The position numbers were made by a program, and so were the translations under genes. Below the pieces are notes generated by a model. It was not told the origin of the DNA and did not search any database. It was given only the letters and a program-made list of their open reading frames with translations. A stretch of DNA of 64,000 bases from JACRAV01 sp964571235 (GTDB lineage: Bacteria > Zixibacteria > MSB-5A5 > GN15 > FEB-12), in the NCBI GenBank assembly GCA_964571235.1, contig CAZNAI010000003.1:186001-250000 (forward strand), read 5' to 3'. Numbering within the stretch: the first letter of the stretch is position 1; every line of letters begins with the position of its first letter. Below are positions 50,835 to 59,941 of the stretch, piece by piece.

Positions 50835-50844
50835 GTCCGTTTAG

Positions 50845-52110
50845 TTAAGCGGTTGGATCGGGGGCTGAACTGTTGCCGACGGCCGCCATCTTTCGGCAAT
50901 CACGAATGCCGAGCATAATGGCGCCCGCGCCGACTGCCGCGACAAAGAGATAGAATAGCGATCCGGCAATCGGGATCCAGAAACAAAGCGACAGCAGTAA
51001 AAGGCCCAAAAACATCGCTGAGTTGCCGGGTAGTTTTTCGCCAGATTTTGTCCGACGAAGAATCAAGGCGCCGACAAAGAGGGCAATGAATATACGGCCC
51101 GCATAAAACAAGATTGCGCCGGATAGCGCTGAGAAGCTGGCGATGGGAAGCATCAGTATGGCAAACACGGTGAGGATCACACCGAAGGCGGTACCGGTCT
51201 GGCCGGCGCTGAACAGGACCTGACCGGCAACACCTGTGATCAGCGTCATGATCAAGATCAAGACGCAGGCGACAATAATCCCGACAATCAGCAGTCCGGC
51301 CGCAAGACACATGGCGAAGCGGGACTTGAGCTGGTGATACGACGCTTGCGCGTACGAGGGAAAGAGCCGGACAAGAATCAGCCCGAAGAGAAATGCGGCG
51401 CACAGCCCCGATACCCGCATGGCAATTGTCTTGATGATCGGCGTACTTGAATCAGCAACAATCTTCGGAGCGGCCCGCTTGACCGTGCCGACAAATGTTA
51501 CTCCGGCAGAGTCGATTTGCGGTTCGCCTTCGCATTCGTAAATCAGATTTCCGGAAAAAACCGCAGGCGGCCTGATTATCAGCTTGTGGCACTTAATTAC
51601 AGCGTCACCACCTATCAAACCTGTGATAGTGACTTCCGCGGCGTCCAGATCGAGTTTCCCTTTGATGGTTCCGTCAATTGTGATCTCTGATCCACGGGCG
51701 AAAAAGTCGCGCTCTATGACTGCTCCTTTGTTCAGAGATAGTACTCGCCCAATTGCTGTAGCCGAACTACCGATCGTACCGTCGATTGTCAATATCTCAG
51801 AAAACGACCGAAACGCCCCTTCGCACCTTCCCATATGCGACGCGGTCCTCGAAAAGAGATTCACCGCCCGGCTGACCTGTCCCTGTATTTTGCTGTCATA
51901 GGCAAACACGCACAGGTCGCCGTTTACTGTCCCCTCTACTCGGAAGTCGGTCGCATAGACGTACAAATCGTCGTCGACGACATGGACATTTGAAATAACG
52001 ACGCTTTTCCCTTTTTCAAAAACCGAACAGTAGACGTGAGTTCCCGTAAGGAGGCACAAAAGCGCAATGGCTCTGGAAAGGGCTCGCATAAAGTGGAAGT
52101 TGAATTTCAT
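50845..52110 (-). CDS. Bactofilin-like beta-helix protein with membrane domain
   Basis: 421 residues from an ATG at 52110 (a GTG six bases earlier is possible). Signal-like segment 8-28; a beta-helix-like region about 30-210 with repeats such as 'DLYVYATDFRVEGTVNGDL', 'EITIDGTIKGKLDLDA' and 'EVTITGLIGGDAVI', related to the polymer-forming bactofilin fold; then five or six membrane helices from about 225 to 405. The helix part would face the periplasm. Such proteins are common but uncharacterised. It is divergent from the DUF3592 gene, 136 bp apart. Confidence 0.82.
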   Translation of the reverse strand: MKFNFHFMRALSRAIALLCLLTGTHVYCSVFEKGKSVVISNVHVVDDDLYVYATDFRVEGTVNGDLCVFAYDSKIQGQVSRAVNLFSRTASHMGRCEGAFRSFSEILTIDGTIGSSATAIGRVLSLNKGAVIERDFFARGSEITIDGTIKGKLDLDAAEVTITGLIGGDAVIKCHKLIIRPPAVFSGNLIYECEGEPQIDSAGVTFVGTVKRAAPKIVADSSTPIIKTIAMRVSGLCAAFLFGLILVRLFPSYAQASYHQLKSRFAMCLAAGLLIVGIIVACVLILIMTLITGVAGQVLFSAGQTGTAFGVILTVFAILMLPIASFSALSGAILFYAGRIFIALFVGALILRRTKSGEKLPGNSAMFLGLLLLSLCFWIPIAGSLFYLFVAAVGAGAIMLGIRDCRKMAAVGNSSAPDPTA

Positions 52111-52246
52111 GGGCACCTGTTTAGCTTATCTTTACGCCCAGTCACGACCTAAGTTGCAGTGCGACAGCGAGAAAAACAACCAAAAAAACGGTTTGCCGTG
52201 GGCGGTCGACGGTCTATGTTTCAAGCAAAGGAGTCGACACCGACCA

Positions 52247-52786
52247 ATGTTATTCCCCCTTTTGGTTCTTGCAATTGCCGGTTCAGCCGGCTTGGTTTGC
52301 GCTTTTCTGATCGGCGCCAGAGCGCCGAAAATCTCGGCCGTACTAACATTCTTGGCTATGTTAGGGGTTGTGGGTGGGCCGCTACTGGTAACCCGTGCCA
52401 GCCGCGAGATTTTGTTGGCGCGTGACGTCAAGAGATGGCCCACTTCTGTAGGAATCATTCTCAGATCAGAAATCATCGGTGACCGGGCGATTCGTCCGCT
52501 CGTTATCTATCAGTATTCGGTCGGCGGACAAAGTTACACCGATTCGACCTCAATGGGCGTGCCACCGTTCGGAAATCGAAGGGTCCGACAGAATGAATCA
52601 GAAACAATTGCCGCCGAATACAGAGTGGGCGACAGTGTGCGGGTCTACGTTGATCCGGCCAATCCGGAGAATTCCACTTTGTACGCAAGAGAAGATTGGG
52701 CTTCGTATATGCGACTGACTTTGGGTGCGACATTGTTTAGTGTGGGGCTTTATCTACTGTGCGCCCGAATGATCAGACGCCCTTAG
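52247..52786 (+). CDS. DUF3592 membrane protein
   Basis: 179 residues: two N-terminal membrane segments (about 2-20, 31-52), a soluble beta domain with 'IYQYSVGGQSYTDSTSMG' and 'YRVGDSVRVYVDPANPENS', both typical of DUF3592, then a last membrane segment (about 155-172). The function of the family is unknown. The ATG at 52247 is preferred since the upstream extension to 52067 is unlike protein and overlaps the divergent gene; AAGGAG is 13 nt upstream, a rather long spacing. It converges on cstA with 3 bp between stops. Confidence 0.8.
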   Translation: MLFPLLVLAIAGSAGLVCAFLIGARAPKISAVLTFLAMLGVVGGPLLVTRASREILLARDVKRWPTSVGIILRSEIIGDRAIRPLVIYQYSVGGQSYTDSTSMGVPPFGNRRVRQNESETIAAEYRVGDSVRVYVDPANPENSTLYAREDWASYMRLTLGATLFSVGLYLLCARMIRRP

Positions 52787-52789
52787 TGT

Positions 52790-54586
52790 CTATTTGTCTG
52801 GCGCCGGAACAACTACATCGGCCCGTCGCAGATACCGGGCGCAACGGCGCAAAGATTCACCGAAAATAATGATCACCAACAACAGCATGATGATAGTCAT
52901 GGCGCTGTTCAGATTTCCCTGAAAATCGTGTCGCGGGAGATAATTATCGGTGATGTTGAGAATGCCGGCGGTAAAGGTGGTAGCGAACATGAACACCGAC
53001 GGTACAAATGTAGTCAGCGCATACAACCATTTGCCGGAGCGCTCCAGTATGTAGATCGTGCCGATAGACAGGGCCAATGTCGCCAATAATTGATTTGAAA
53101 CGCCGAACATCGGCCAAATAGAAGATATGTCACCGTTGAATACAAGATATCCCCATAGGAAACTAATCACCGCACTGGTGAGCACCACTCCCGGAAACCA
53201 GGTGGGACTAGCCACGCGAGGGAATACCGGCTTAACAATGTCCTGCAGAATGTACCGTGCGACACGCGTGCCAGTGTCGACCGTCGTCAGAATGAAAAGC
53301 GCTTCGAACATGATTGCGAAGTGATACCAGTATCCCATGAGACGTTCCATACCGTGGATCGCCGAGAGGATGAGCGCCATTCCGGCGGCAAGCGAAACCG
53401 CTCCACCTGATCGCCCGACCAGCGATTCTCCGACCATCGACTCAAGATGATGTAGCTGGTCGGTGGGCATTCCCAATGTCGCGAAGGCAGTGGGCGAGAG
53501 ATTTATCGCGAAGAAATCTCCCGGCGCCATGGCGGTGGCGGCAATAAGCGCCATGATCGAGACCGTGGCCTCGGTGAGCATAGATCCGTAGCTGATGAAG
53601 CGAATGTCGGCTTCACTGTTGATCATTTTGGGAGTAGTCCCGGAACTGATCAACGCATGGAAACCGCTGATCGCTCCGCAGGCAATCGTGATGCACACAA
53701 ACGGCCAGACTTTGCCCGGAATGATTGGACCGCCGCCATGGACAAAGGCGGTAACGGCAGGCATTTGAATGACCGGATTGACAATGCAAATCCCGACTGC
53801 CAGCATAGCAATTGTCCCGATCTTCATATACGAACTCAAATAATCCCGAGGACAGAGAAGCATCCAGACTGGTAATGCTGATGCCACCAGACCATAGAGC
53901 GGTAACAGAATCGACAGTGACGATTTGGAAAGCACAAACCAGGTACCAAACTGAGATTTCGCGATTGGTTCGCCGAACACAACTCCGGCCAGCACTATAG
54001 CAACGCCAATGATTGATGCTTCCACCAATTTGCCGGGCCTGAGTTTGTACATGTAGAAACCGACAAACAATGCGGCGGGAATAGTCACTGCGATGGTGAA
54101 AGTAGCCCAGGCGCTGTCGGCCAATGCATTTACGACAACTAAAGCAAGCCCCGCCAGAGCGAGAATGATAATAAACAGAATTGCTATGGCTGTGGCGCCG
54201 CCGGCCAGTGGGCTGATATGGTCTTTAGCAAGGTAAGAAAGTGATTGGCCTTTGGCGCGAACTGAGGCGAAGAGGATCACCATGTCGTGTACCGCACCGC
54301 CAAGTACCGCGCCGATCAGAATCCACAGAAACCCAGGCAAATACCCGAACTGCGCCGCGAGTACGGGTCCGACCAACGGCCCCGCCCCGGCGATGGCCGC
54401 AAAGTGGTGGCCAAATAGAACCCAGCGGTTGGTCGGGTGATAGTCTTTTCCGTCGCGCATGACGTGAGCCGGCGTTTGCACCGAGCGATCAAAAACCAGC
54501 GCTTTTGTGATGATAAACTTGGCGTAAAAACGGTACGCCAACGCGAAGACCAGTAAAGCGATGACAATCAGCGTGACTGCGTGCAT
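52790..54586 (-). CDS. cstA: Carbon starvation protein CstA, peptide/pyruvate transporter family
   Basis: 598 residues with about 16 membrane helices. CstA signatures: 'FDRSVQTPAHVMRDGKDYHP' (read as TPAHVMRDGKDYHPTNRWVL), 'FGHHFAAIAGAGPLVGPVLA', 'GAVHDMVILFASVRAKGQSL', 'GFHALISSGTTPKMI' and 'WPMFGVSNQLLA'. The family imports small peptides or pyruvate under carbon limitation. I chose the ATG at 54586, where homology begins; 46 more codons upstream are open but not CstA-like. It is monocistronic, divergent from the diguanylate cyclase. Confidence 0.95.
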   Translation of the reverse strand: MHAVTLIVIALLVFALAYRFYAKFIITKALVFDRSVQTPAHVMRDGKDYHPTNRWVLFGHHFAAIAGAGPLVGPVLAAQFGYLPGFLWILIGAVLGGAVHDMVILFASVRAKGQSLSYLAKDHISPLAGGATAIAILFIIILALAGLALVVVNALADSAWATFTIAVTIPAALFVGFYMYKLRPGKLVEASIIGVAIVLAGVVFGEPIAKSQFGTWFVLSKSSLSILLPLYGLVASALPVWMLLCPRDYLSSYMKIGTIAMLAVGICIVNPVIQMPAVTAFVHGGGPIIPGKVWPFVCITIACGAISGFHALISSGTTPKMINSEADIRFISYGSMLTEATVSIMALIAATAMAPGDFFAINLSPTAFATLGMPTDQLHHLESMVGESLVGRSGGAVSLAAGMALILSAIHGMERLMGYWYHFAIMFEALFILTTVDTGTRVARYILQDIVKPVFPRVASPTWFPGVVLTSAVISFLWGYLVFNGDISSIWPMFGVSNQLLATLALSIGTIYILERSGKWLYALTTFVPSVFMFATTFTAGILNITDNYLPRHDFQGNLNSAMTIIMLLLVIIIFGESLRRCARYLRRADVVVPAPDK

Positions 54587-54768
54587 ATCTCTTACGAAGC
54601 GATTGGCAGTTCGCGAAAGTATTGTCCTTGCGAAAGTGCACCAATCGCAACGTCTCAATATGAAAGATTTCTCATATTCGGCAAGGCAAAAGTCACACGT
54701 ACCCTTCCCCCGACCCACCGGCAATACATTGACGGCGGGTTAAGCTAAGGTCTTTTCGGGCAATAAAT

Positions 54769-54811
54769 AAAGCCGGAGTTTGGCCGATAATTAGTCCAAA
54801 GCTCCGGCTTT
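54769..54811 (+). promoter_or_regulatory. Long hairpin directly before the diguanylate cyclase start
   Basis: AAAGCCGGAG (54769-54778) plus TTTGG pair with CCAAA (54796-54800) and CTCCGGCTTT (54802-54811): 15 pairs with one bulged G and a 12-nt loop, followed by GTTTATG, the start codon. It has the shape of a terminator but no gene reads into it. It leaves no free ribosome binding site before the ATG at 54816. Confidence 0.7.
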
Positions 54812-54815
54812 GTTT

Positions 54816-56375
54816 ATGAAGCTATTCCTTGATCGAAACAAGACGTTGTTGCCACGGGTAGACGCGGTCTACGCCATGACCAGATTGGCCATCTTTCTGG
54901 TCGTAGTCGCGTATATCGCCGACGAATACCTAAGTGGTAAGGAATCGTTTACCCTTGCAGTTGCCGCCATTGCATATCTCGCTCAAATTGGGATATTTCT
55001 TTGGGCGCTCAAGGGTGGATTCGATCTGAAACTTGCCTACTTCTCGGCCATCTGTTTCGACCTGGTTTTCATTCCGCTGTTTATCTTCTATTCCGGTCAC
55101 GAGCAGTCGTCTATGTTTGTCCCCTACTATCTCACCGCGGCGGTAGCGGCGTATGTGCTCACTATTCCATTTGCAACAGTAGTTACTGTTCTCATTACAG
55201 CAACCTACTCCTGGTTTTGGTTTGCGGCGCTTCGTAGCGATGACCTGTTCGGATTTATCATGCGCATCGGTATGCTCTGGGTGATCTTCGCGGTGATCAC
55301 GTATGTATCCGATCACCTGCGCCGCTCCGAAACACGGTTGGTCAAACTGTTCGACACGCTCAACCTGCGCACCGCCGAGCTTGAAAAATCGCAGGCCCAG
55401 CTTGAAATGATCTACGAGAATACCCGCACGATGGCTGGCATTTTGGATGCCGATGCAGTGGTCAAAGAAGTCCTGCGCATTATGAGCACCACACTGGGGT
55501 ATCCGCACTGCGGCGTCGTTTTTGTGCATCAGTCGGGTGAGTATTACTGGACCGCCCGGTTCACCGGCGGGCATGCCAACCTTCACCCGAAGGCAATTCC
55601 GCATGAGCGAAGCGATCTGATCCGCAAAGTTGCGGCGCTTGGCGAACCGGTCCGGCACAAAGACATTGTCAGTCGGGCTGATTATCTGCCGCTGAACCCC
55701 AGCGCCCGCTCGATAATCATCGTTCCTATGCTGTCGCACGGGCATTGCCACGGTGTTCTTGTAGCCGAAGCGGAGGTAGTCGACCGATTCAAAGAGCGCG
55801 ATGTCCAGCAGTTGACGATTGTGTCACGCTCGGCGGCGATGGCGCTTGAGACCGCCCAGCTCCACAAACAAACCGCCGAATTGACCATTATCGATGAGCT
55901 GACTGAAACGTATAACTACCGGTACTTCGTACAAAAGCTACAAGAAGAGAAGAAACGCGCCCTTCGTTATAAGTTGCCTTTGTCGATCATCATGGTGGAT
56001 ATTGACTGGTTCAAAAAACTGAATGATTCGTATGGTCACGAGACCGGGAACAGCGTTCTGCGCGAGCTGTCGCGGGTGATCAAAGGGTGCATCCGCGATG
56101 TGGACATTTTCTGCCGGTACGGTGGCGAAGAGTTCATCGTGATTTTGCCCCAAACGCCTCAATCGGAGGCGGCGGTGTTGGGAGAGCGGATCCGGTCGGC
56201 GGTCGAACAGACAATTATCGATCCAGGCACGGCGGGAAAAGTAAAGGTCACGGTTTCGGTCGGCATAAGTTCATACCCGGAAAACGGGAAGTCACAGGAA
56301 GATTTGGTATCGATAGCTGATCAGGCATTGTACCGGGCCAAAGAGTCAGGGAAGAATCTTGTATGTATAGCATGA
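54816..56375 (+). CDS. Membrane-bound GAF-GGDEF diguanylate cyclase
   Basis: 519 residues. Five to six membrane helices (about 20-165), a short coiled coil (about 170-195), a GAF domain (about 200-345) and a C-terminal GGDEF domain (about 350-519) with the active-site 'RYGGEEFIVILP' near 433-444. An inhibitory I-site RxxD ('RDVD') lies five residues before GGEEF, so product inhibition is likely. It makes c-di-GMP from two GTP. No EAL or HD-GYP domain is present. The start is not certain: ATG 54816 or TTG 54810, both beside a hairpin. nagZ follows after 40 nt. Confidence 0.93.
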   Translation: MKLFLDRNKTLLPRVDAVYAMTRLAIFLVVVAYIADEYLSGKESFTLAVAAIAYLAQIGIFLWALKGGFDLKLAYFSAICFDLVFIPLFIFYSGHEQSSMFVPYYLTAAVAAYVLTIPFATVVTVLITATYSWFWFAALRSDDLFGFIMRIGMLWVIFAVITYVSDHLRRSETRLVKLFDTLNLRTAELEKSQAQLEMIYENTRTMAGILDADAVVKEVLRIMSTTLGYPHCGVVFVHQSGEYYWTARFTGGHANLHPKAIPHERSDLIRKVAALGEPVRHKDIVSRADYLPLNPSARSIIIVPMLSHGHCHGVLVAEAEVVDRFKERDVQQLTIVSRSAAMALETAQLHKQTAELTIIDELTETYNYRYFVQKLQEEKKRALRYKLPLSIIMVDIDWFKKLNDSYGHETGNSVLRELSRVIKGCIRDVDIFCRYGGEEFIVILPQTPQSEAAVLGERIRSAVEQTIIDPGTAGKVKVTVSVGISSYPENGKSQEDLVSIADQALYRAKESGKNLVCIA

Positions 56376-56415
56376 CGGGACACGACGCACACTACCTGTC
56401 CTCGGGGAGATGGAA

Positions 56416-57423
56416 ATGGTAGATCATAGTAAACAATCAAATCTCGGGCAGTTGTTCATAGTAGGGTTTCCCGGCGCCCACCCGCCGGCCCCTTTTCTTG
56501 ACTTTCTGGCCGAGGACCAGATCGGCGGAGTTATTCTCTTTGAAGAGAACTGTCCGTCGCATCAACAAACGCGCGAAAATATCGACCGAATCCGCTCAGC
56601 CTGCAAATCGCGGCATGTGCTGATTGCAATCGATCAAGAAGGCGGCAGGGTGAGCCGATTGCGCGGCGCCCCCGCCGAATTCAAATCGGCCGGCGTTTTC
56701 GGATCGGAACCGAACGGCCTTGAGCATTTCAAAGAAGACTACCGGCGGTCGGCGGTCTATATGGAATCGCTCGGCATCAATCTCAATCTCGCGCCGGTAG
56801 CCGATGTCTATCTCAACTCAAAAAACACCGTGCTTCAGGGCCGCTGTTTTGGATCGCGGGCAACCGATGTCGAACCGTTTGTACGGGCCGCAGTGGAAAT
56901 TTCCTCGCAGAGCGGCCTGTTGTCGTGCCTGAAACATTTCCCCGGTCTTGGATCGGTCGATCTTGATCCCCATGTCGATATCCCGAAAATCCCGTTTAAT
57001 GAACTGCTCTGGACCAACCGCGAGCTTGGGCCATTTTCAGCCGGTATCGACGCTGGCGCCGATCTTGTAATGACCACTCATGTCATACTTGAATCGTTTG
57101 ATAAATCGATTGTGACCGGTTCGGCGAAAGCGATTAACGAACTCCTGCGGGATCGGACGTCGTTCGACGGTCCGGTTATCACCGACGATCTCCTCATGAA
57201 AGGAGCGGCGGCCCTTGGGGGAATCGGCGAGCGCACCGTGGCCGCCTTTTCTGCCGGACACGACATCCTGCTTTTCGGCAGAGATTACGAAACGGCTATG
57301 GGGGCATTTGACTATTTTGAAGAGGCAAGCCGCCGAGGAGAAATTTCTCCCGAACGAATCTCCACTTCGCTCGGCCGGGTCTCCGGCATGAAGTACAAAT
57401 TGGGCAGAACCCTCATCGGATAA
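56416..57423 (+). CDS. nagZ: Beta-N-acetylhexosaminidase, NagZ-like (GH3)
   Basis: 335 residues from the ATG at 56416 (GGGGAG 6 nt upstream; an ATG at 56410 lacks room for that site). Cytoplasmic, no signal peptide. GH3 signatures: 'IAIDQEGGRVSRLRG' near 71-85, 'LNLAPVADVYLN', 'CLKHFPGLGSVDLDPH' near 171-186 with the catalytic Asp-His pair of the NagZ type (DPH), and the nucleophile Asp in 'PVITDDLLMKGA' near 257. It releases GlcNAc from GlcNAc-anhydroMurNAc muropeptides. anmK follows 4 nt downstream, which fits peptidoglycan recycling. Confidence 0.92.
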   Translation: MVDHSKQSNLGQLFIVGFPGAHPPAPFLDFLAEDQIGGVILFEENCPSHQQTRENIDRIRSACKSRHVLIAIDQEGGRVSRLRGAPAEFKSAGVFGSEPNGLEHFKEDYRRSAVYMESLGINLNLAPVADVYLNSKNTVLQGRCFGSRATDVEPFVRAAVEISSQSGLLSCLKHFPGLGSVDLDPHVDIPKIPFNELLWTNRELGPFSAGIDAGADLVMTTHVILESFDKSIVTGSAKAINELLRDRTSFDGPVITDDLLMKGAAALGGIGERTVAAFSAGHDILLFGRDYETAMGAFDYFEEASRRGEISPERISTSLGRVSGMKYKLGRTLIG

Positions 57424-57427
57424 GGTG

Positions 57428-58651
57428 ATGCTCGGTAAGATCGCAAAGCGGAAATCGCTCGTGGTGCTGGGACTCAACTCGGGAACGTCGGCCGACGGCC
57501 TCGATCTGGCGGCGGTGCGGATCACCCGGACTCGCACAGGGCTTACCATCACCTTCCTTGCCGGTCACACAGTGCAATATCCGCCGGCTATTCGAAGCCT
57601 AATACTGCGCATTGCCGACAGCGAAAATCTTCCGGTCGCCGATCTTGTCTATCTGGACAATTTGCTCGGGACATTTTACGGCAAAACTGCTAAGCAGTTC
57701 ATAGGTCGATTGAGACAGAGAAAACTCAAAGTCGATGCAATAGCGTCGCACGGACAGACAGTCCGGCATCTACCCAAGCCAATAAAAGTGGCGGGAATAC
57801 AGGTTCACGGCACACTTCAACTGGGGTCGCTCGCCCGGATCGCGGCGCTGACCAACTGTGTGACAGTCGGCGATTTCAGGCAGGGGGATATAGCAATAGG
57901 GGGCGAAGGAGCACCAATCACGGTCGCCGCAATGAGCGAGATGTTTCGCTCAAGCAAGCATGGGCGGTTGATTGTAAATGTCGGCGGCATGTCCAATTAC
58001 TTTTTCTTTCCGCCGGCCGGGCCCAATGCTCGCATACAGGCGGCCGACTGCGGACCGGGGAATGTGCTGTCCGATCTGCTCTGTCGTGAACTGTTTGGAA
58101 AGAAGTACGACCGCAACGGCGCGTTCGCCGCTCAGGGGAATTTCTCGCTCCGTCTGCTGAGCATATTGAAAAGTTCCCCCTATTTCACTTCGTCGGCTCG
58201 GTCAACCGGTCGCGAAGAATTTGGCCAGAAGATGGCTACTCGAATGATCGAGCTTGGCAAATCAATGCGACTGTCGCCAAAAGATGTGATCGCCACCGCC
58301 ACAGAACTTACCGCGCAGTGCATCGCAACTGCCGTGGCGCCACTGATCTCGCGGTCAGTTAAGAAGCAACGAGAGTCGGTCGGTGCTTTATATTTGACTG
58401 GAGGCGGCTCGCACAACAAATTCCTCTGCCGGCGACTGTGCGAACTAACGGGCGGTCTGCCGGTGACCTCGGTTCGTGATCTGGGAATGAATCCCGATCT
58501 GGTCGAGGCAACCGCTTTTGCCGTGATGGGCGCAAAGACGCTTTGGTCGGCACCGACAGAGACCCGATTTGATCGCACGAGAACTTCTGTCCGGCCGGTC
58601 CTGGGCGCGATTTGTCAGCCCCCCGCACGAAAACGTCAGGGAACGACATGA
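57428..58651 (+). CDS. anmK: Anhydro-N-acetylmuramic acid kinase
   Basis: 407 residues; opens the anhydro ring of anhMurNAc and phosphorylates it to MurNAc-6-P. Motifs: 'GLNSGTSADGLDLAAVRI' near residues 14-31 (ATP loop), 'SHGQTVRH' near 108, 'VNVGGMSNYFFFP', 'DCGPGNVLSD' and 'LTGGGSHNKFL'. The catalytic Asp is in 'GEGAPITVAAM' region upstream of VNVGG. The ATG at 57428 is preferred over a GTG one codon earlier. It overlaps the SpoIID-like gene by an ATGA. It takes the product of NagZ, encoded just upstream. Confidence 0.95.
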   Translation: MLGKIAKRKSLVVLGLNSGTSADGLDLAAVRITRTRTGLTITFLAGHTVQYPPAIRSLILRIADSENLPVADLVYLDNLLGTFYGKTAKQFIGRLRQRKLKVDAIASHGQTVRHLPKPIKVAGIQVHGTLQLGSLARIAALTNCVTVGDFRQGDIAIGGEGAPITVAAMSEMFRSSKHGRLIVNVGGMSNYFFFPPAGPNARIQAADCGPGNVLSDLLCRELFGKKYDRNGAFAAQGNFSLRLLSILKSSPYFTSSARSTGREEFGQKMATRMIELGKSMRLSPKDVIATATELTAQCIATAVAPLISRSVKKQRESVGALYLTGGGSHNKFLCRRLCELTGGLPVTSVRDLGMNPDLVEATAFAVMGAKTLWSAPTETRFDRTRTSVRPVLGAICQPPARKRQGTT

Positions 58652-59931
58652 ACGAGACAACACGATTTCGACTCCGCACATTTCTTCGGTATACAACCCT
58701 CGGCGTTTTTGGAATACTCTTTCTGACGCTGGTCTGGGCCTGCGCCGGAGTTCCCGATATCCGCGAGGAAGCTTCGGCCTCGATGATCCGCGTGCCGTTC
58801 ATCCGCGTCCTGCTCTCTGAGACGTCGAGTGCCGTTACAATCGGGGCCGACGCCTCGTACGCGATCGAGTGTCTGGCCGGAGGAAAACAGCAGGTCTTCT
58901 ATTCGGGTCGTCCGACCTTTGTCGAACTTGATCGCGGACGACTGACCGTGCAGAATGAACGGCGCGAAACAATTTTGTCCGATTTGGATGAAGTAAACAT
59001 CATCCCACGGGGAAATCAGAACCGGCTCCGCTTTGGCGGCAAACGGTACCGGGGACTGGTCAAACTGGCGCCGTCGGGCTCGACTGTCAAAGTTGTCAAT
59101 GTTCTGTATGTAGAAGATTATCTCCGCGGTGTGGTGCCGCCCGAGATCGGGCCGCGAGTCGCCGAAGAAATCGAAGCGATCAAAGCTCAGGCGGTCGCCG
59201 CGCGAACCTACACGATGGCGCATCTGAATCAGTACGGCGACGAACCATTTGATATGAAATCGGGTGTGACCGATCAGGTATATGAGGGAGCCGACGCCGA
59301 AGTGAATCTGGTTAACAAGGCGGTCGACGCGACCGTCGGCCGAGTGGCGGTCTATCAGGACGAGTTTATCACCGCCTACTATCACTCAACCTGTGGTAGC
59401 ATGACCGACAATATCGAAGCAGTTTGGGACAAGAAGGAACTGCCATATCTGAAATCGGTCTCTGATGATTCCGCCTGTAGCTGGTCGAAATATTTCAACT
59501 GGCAGGAAAACTACACCGAACCGCAACTGCGGGCAAGAATCGAGCAATACCTGACCACCGAAAAGGGGCGGGAAATTCATATCGGTAAGATTCAAGGAAT
59601 CACCGTAGATCAGCGCACGGCCGGAGGGCGGGTCGCTAAGCTGGCGATTCGTACCGAAGAAGATGTGTACCGTTTCTTCAAAGATCGAATTCGCTGGGTG
59701 CTTGGACGGGCCTCAAGCCCCGATCTGATCTTGCCGTCGGACAGATTCACCGTCGAGGTCGACAACGGTTCAGGCGGAGGGGTCGAACGGATTCGTGTTC
59801 TGGGCGCCGGGTACGGTCACGGTGTTGGGATGTGCCAGTGCGGCGCGATCGGTCTCTCGCGCCGAGGATGGACATTCGACCGAATTCTCAAGCGGTACTA
59901 TTCCGGCATAGAGCTAAAACAACTGTACTGA
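58648..59931 (+). CDS. SpoIID/LytB domain protein
   Basis: 427 residues: N-terminal signal/anchor (about 12-34, with a Cys in 'WACAG' that could be a lipidation site), then a SpoIID domain with 'LYVEDYLRGVVPPEIG', 'EAIKAQAVAARTYTMAH', 'YYHSTCGSMTDN' and 'GAGYGHGVGMCQCGAIGLS'. SpoIID proteins are lytic transglycosylases that act on denuded glycan strands; outside spore formers they take part in cell-wall turnover. It overlaps anmK by four bases, so its substrate link with NagZ and AnmK makes a coherent cell-wall recycling operon. Confidence 0.93.
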   Translation: MNETTRFRLRTFLRYTTLGVFGILFLTLVWACAGVPDIREEASASMIRVPFIRVLLSETSSAVTIGADASYAIECLAGGKQQVFYSGRPTFVELDRGRLTVQNERRETILSDLDEVNIIPRGNQNRLRFGGKRYRGLVKLAPSGSTVKVVNVLYVEDYLRGVVPPEIGPRVAEEIEAIKAQAVAARTYTMAHLNQYGDEPFDMKSGVTDQVYEGADAEVNLVNKAVDATVGRVAVYQDEFITAYYHSTCGSMTDNIEAVWDKKELPYLKSVSDDSACSWSKYFNWQENYTEPQLRARIEQYLTTEKGREIHIGKIQGITVDQRTAGGRVAKLAIRTEEDVYRFFKDRIRWVLGRASSPDLILPSDRFTVEVDNGSGGGVERIRVLGAGYGHGVGMCQCGAIGLSRRGWTFDRILKRYYSGIELKQLY

Positions 59932-59941
59932 AGAAATAACC

